Shown one piece after another: positions 7,968 through 8,916 of a stretch of DNA of 8,916 bases; positions within the stretch are counted from its first letter, which is position 1; each line of letters begins with the position of its first letter. The stretch is from Pseudomonadota bacterium (GTDB taxonomy: Bacteria > Pseudomonadota > Gammaproteobacteria > Acidiferrobacterales > UBA6901). The position numbers were made by a program, and so were the translations under genes. The notes below the pieces were generated by a model, which ran no database searches, had not been told where the DNA came from, and was given only the letters and a program-made list of their open reading frames with translations. The stretch is from positions 1 through 8,916 of the forward strand of contig JAJXUF010000129.1 of assembly GCA_021783175.1 (NCBI GenBank). Reading direction: 5' to 3'.

Positions 7968-7971
7968 TTAA
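7968..7971. repeat. Target site duplication TTAA, right copy
   Basis: Second copy of the 4-base target next to the right inverted repeat. The bases outside it (TGATGG) differ from those outside the left copy (AATGA), so the duplication is limited to four bases. Confidence -1.
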
Positions 7972-7995
7972 TGATGGGGGCATCCATTTACATAC

Positions 7996-8017
7996 ACCAA
8001 CCAAGCCGCCGGTCGGT
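7996..8017 (-). other. Weak hairpin downstream of the HU gene
   Basis: Minus-strand ACCGACC pairs with GGTTGGT (one G-T pair) across an 8-base loop, 21 bases past the HU stop at 8038. No T-run follows it in the HU direction, so it is a poor intrinsic terminator; it could protect the HU mRNA 3' end. Only 66 bases separate the HU stop from the IS target duplication, and no better terminator is visible there. Confidence -1.
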
Positions 8018-8037
8018 ATCAAAAAGTATATTTCACA

Positions 8038-8334
8038 TCACTTCTTCTTTGCAGCTTTCTTACCCGCAACGGCAGCCTTGAAACCAGCGCCGGCCGTAAA
8101 GCGCGGCACAGTTGTAGCAGCGATCTTCAGTTCCTTACCTGTTTGCGGATTGCGTCCAGTACGAGCGGCACGCTTGGAAGATTTGAAAGCGCCAAAACCA
8201 ATGAGGGTCACAGAATCACCTTTCGCTACCGCTTTGACGACGGTGGCGAGGATGGCATCAAGCACCCTTCCGGCAGCAGCCTTGCTTATGTCTGCTTCGG
8301 CTGCCGTGGCTTCGATCAATTCAGTCTTATTCAT
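8038..8334 (-). CDS. HU-family DNA-binding protein
   Basis: A small basic nucleoid protein that dimerises and bends DNA with little sequence preference. The product is 98 residues: MNKTELIEA start, two helices (about 3-38), the GFGAF turn (47-51), the arm motif RNPQTG (61-66) whose proline inserts between base pairs, and the closing FKAAVA helix. The end, GKKAAKKK, is a short lysine-rich tail beyond the roughly 90-residue HU core, common in betaproteobacterial HU proteins. The start at 8334 is chosen because AAGGG (8341-8345) lies six bases upstream; an in-frame ATG at 8340 would be too close to that site, and the longer frame to 8412 is not HU-like. IHF is less likely, because the HU-type N-terminus and GFGAF match better. 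It may be the main HU or a paralogue linked to the mobile region. Confidence -1.
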   Translation of the reverse strand: MNKTELIEATAAEADISKAAAGRVLDAILATVVKAVAKGDSVTLIGFGAFKSSKRAARTGRNPQTGKELKIAATTVPRFTAGAGFKAAVAGKKAAKKK

Positions 8335-8340
8335 GAACAT

Positions 8341-8345
8341 CCCTT
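8341..8345 (-). promoter_or_regulatory. Ribosome binding site of the HU gene
   Basis: Minus-strand AAGGG with a six-base gap to the ATG at 8334. It selects MNKTEL as the N-terminus over the ATG codons at 8340 and 8412. Confidence -1.
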
Positions 8346-8479
8346 GGGTTGGTTGAGAAGAGTTGATGCTACCAGCGTTCAAGCATTCGTGGTCTGGCAG
8401 GCCAACAGTCAAAAGCCAGCAATAGCAATGTGGGGGGGCGCGTTTCGATCAGAACAAACAAGAGCCATCTAGAAGTCAA

Positions 8480-8506
8480 AGTATATGTAGTTCATGATAA
8501 GGTCAA
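8480..8506 (-). promoter_or_regulatory. Candidate HU promoter
   Basis: Minus-strand TTGACC (8501-8506, 5 of 6 to the -35 consensus) and TATACT (8480-8485, 5 of 6 to the -10 consensus) are separated by 15 bases, shorter than the usual 16-18. The leader would be about 140 bases. A second TTGACT at 8474-8479 has only a poor -10 partner. The short spacer may mean that the promoter needs an activator, or that the true -10 is shifted; confidence is moderate to low. Confidence -1.
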
Positions 8507-8512
8507 TTATCA
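8495..8512. repeat. Perfect 6+6+6 inverted repeat over the HU -35 box (possible operator)
   Basis: TGATAA (8495-8500) and TTATCA (8507-8512) are exact reverse complements around GGTCAA, which is the complement of the candidate -35 box. A dyad of this size and centre is what a dimeric helix-turn-helix regulator would bind, and it lies where binding would block RNA polymerase. It is in AT-rich DNA, where short dyads can arise by chance. No regulator gene is visible in the window. Confidence -1.
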
Positions 8513-8590
8513 AGAATGCTGTTTTTCTGATTCAACTCAAGGGCCTGTGACCTATATTTCCTGTTTCTTCTTGATTTCGGCCAGTTAGCC

Positions 8591-8916
8591 ATGGAATCCA
8601 CTCGCAAAATCGGGCGTCACCACCTCGCCTTCTACCGCAGCTGGCTGCAGGGACTCGACCTCAAGGTCGCAGCGGATCGGTATCTCGAATCCGGCCTTGA
8701 TCAGCGCGTGGCCCGTTCCACGCTGGCCTGGATCCAGCAAACTCTGACGATGGCCGCCCGCCGGCACGGCCGACATGCGCTGGCCCGGCTGCTGCGTCTG
8801 CCGCTCGGCACCCTGCCCGAGGCAGTACGGTCGACGACCGCCCTCCCCTCGCTCGAAACCTTCCGCGAAGAAAACGACCCCGATCACTTCTATTCGGAGA
8901 AGGAACTGGCCGCGAT
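8591..8916 (+). CDS. Tyrosine recombinase/integrase with DUF3701-type N-terminus (partial, 3' end missing)
   Basis: The first 108 residues are visible and the frame continues past the right edge. GRHHLAFYRSWLQGLDL (8-24), AADRYLESGLD (27-37) and ARSTLAWIQQ (41-50), then LARLLRLPLGTLP (64-76) and FREENDPDHFYSEKEL (91-106), match my recollection of the DUF3701 'phage integrase protein' N-terminal domain, which precedes a tyrosine-recombinase catalytic domain in betaproteobacterial integrases. The catalytic R..HxxR..Y residues would lie beyond the window, so activity cannot be judged. The ATG at 8591 starts the conserved part; no clear Shine-Dalgarno precedes it, and the frame is open upstream only to a stop at 8528. 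It is divergent from HU. It probably mobilises an island, plasmid or similar element, but no att site is seen here. Confidence -1.
   Translation, partial: MESTRKIGRHHLAFYRSWLQGLDLKVAADRYLESGLDQRVARSTLAWIQQTLTMAARRHGRHALARLLRLPLGTLPEAVRSTTALPSLETFREENDPDHFYSEKELAA

Larger units (their letters stand above)
8335..8590. other. Divergent intergenic region between HU and the integrase gene
   Basis: No credible gene is seen. The HU-proximal half holds the Shine-Dalgarno and a run of seven G at 8432-8438. The middle holds the candidate HU promoter and inverted repeat. The integrase-proximal half is AT-rich; TATATT at 8553-8558 could be a -10 box for the plus-strand gene, but no acceptable -35 partner lies at 16-18 bases. 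Confidence -1.

Noticed and set aside
8335..8412. N-terminal extension of HU to an upstream ATG at 8412
   Set aside because: The extension is not HU-like, and the Shine-Dalgarno at 8341-8345 supports initiation at 8334.
1..8916. CRISPR array, tRNA or rRNA
   Set aside because: No regularly spaced short direct repeats and no tRNA- or rRNA-like sequence were noticed on reading both strands.

Overview
The window looks like chromosomal or large-replicon DNA from a GC-rich proteobacterium, most likely a betaproteobacterium. The HU protein with an AAKKK-type lysine tail, the DUF3701-type integrase N-terminus and the IS5-group element all fit this, but no single gene fixes the genus.

Layout from left to right. 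(1) Positions 1-6585, minus strand: the 5' part (2195 codons, no stop) of one giant gene whose 3' end lies beyond the left edge. Its product has a Sec signal peptide, an N-terminal beta-rich section with two discoidin-like segments and a ZU5-like segment, a SpvB domain, six DxNGDGxxD (FG-GAP/VCBS type) calcium-loop motifs split into two groups by three related beta-modules, and the start of a TcdB-middle-like region. This is the order seen in the TcB component of Tc toxins and in related Rhs/YD proteins, extended by an exported N-terminus of about 740 residues. (2) Positions 6586-6799: its leader, with a good Shine-Dalgarno and a plausible promoter. (3) Positions 6804-7967: a complete, apparently intact IS5-group insertion sequence with perfect terminal inverted repeats and a TTAA target duplication; its transposase reads on the plus strand. 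(4) Positions 8038-8334, minus strand: a small HU-family nucleoid protein. (5) Positions 8335-8590: a divergent intergenic region with a candidate HU promoter overlapped by a perfect inverted repeat. (6) Positions 8591-8916, plus strand: the N-terminal 108 codons of a tyrosine-recombinase-type protein that runs off the right edge.

How they fit together. HU and the giant gene are on the same strand; without the insertion sequence they would be about 285 bp apart, so the IS landed in the upstream region of the giant gene and now separates it from HU. An IS and an integrase beside a giant, probably exported, SpvB/TcB-like protein suggest an accessory, mobile neighbourhood. The most interesting item is the giant gene: an apparently Sec-exported, enlarged TcB/SpvB-like protein whose C-terminal part (expected Rhs/YD shell and perhaps a variable toxin tip) cannot be seen here.
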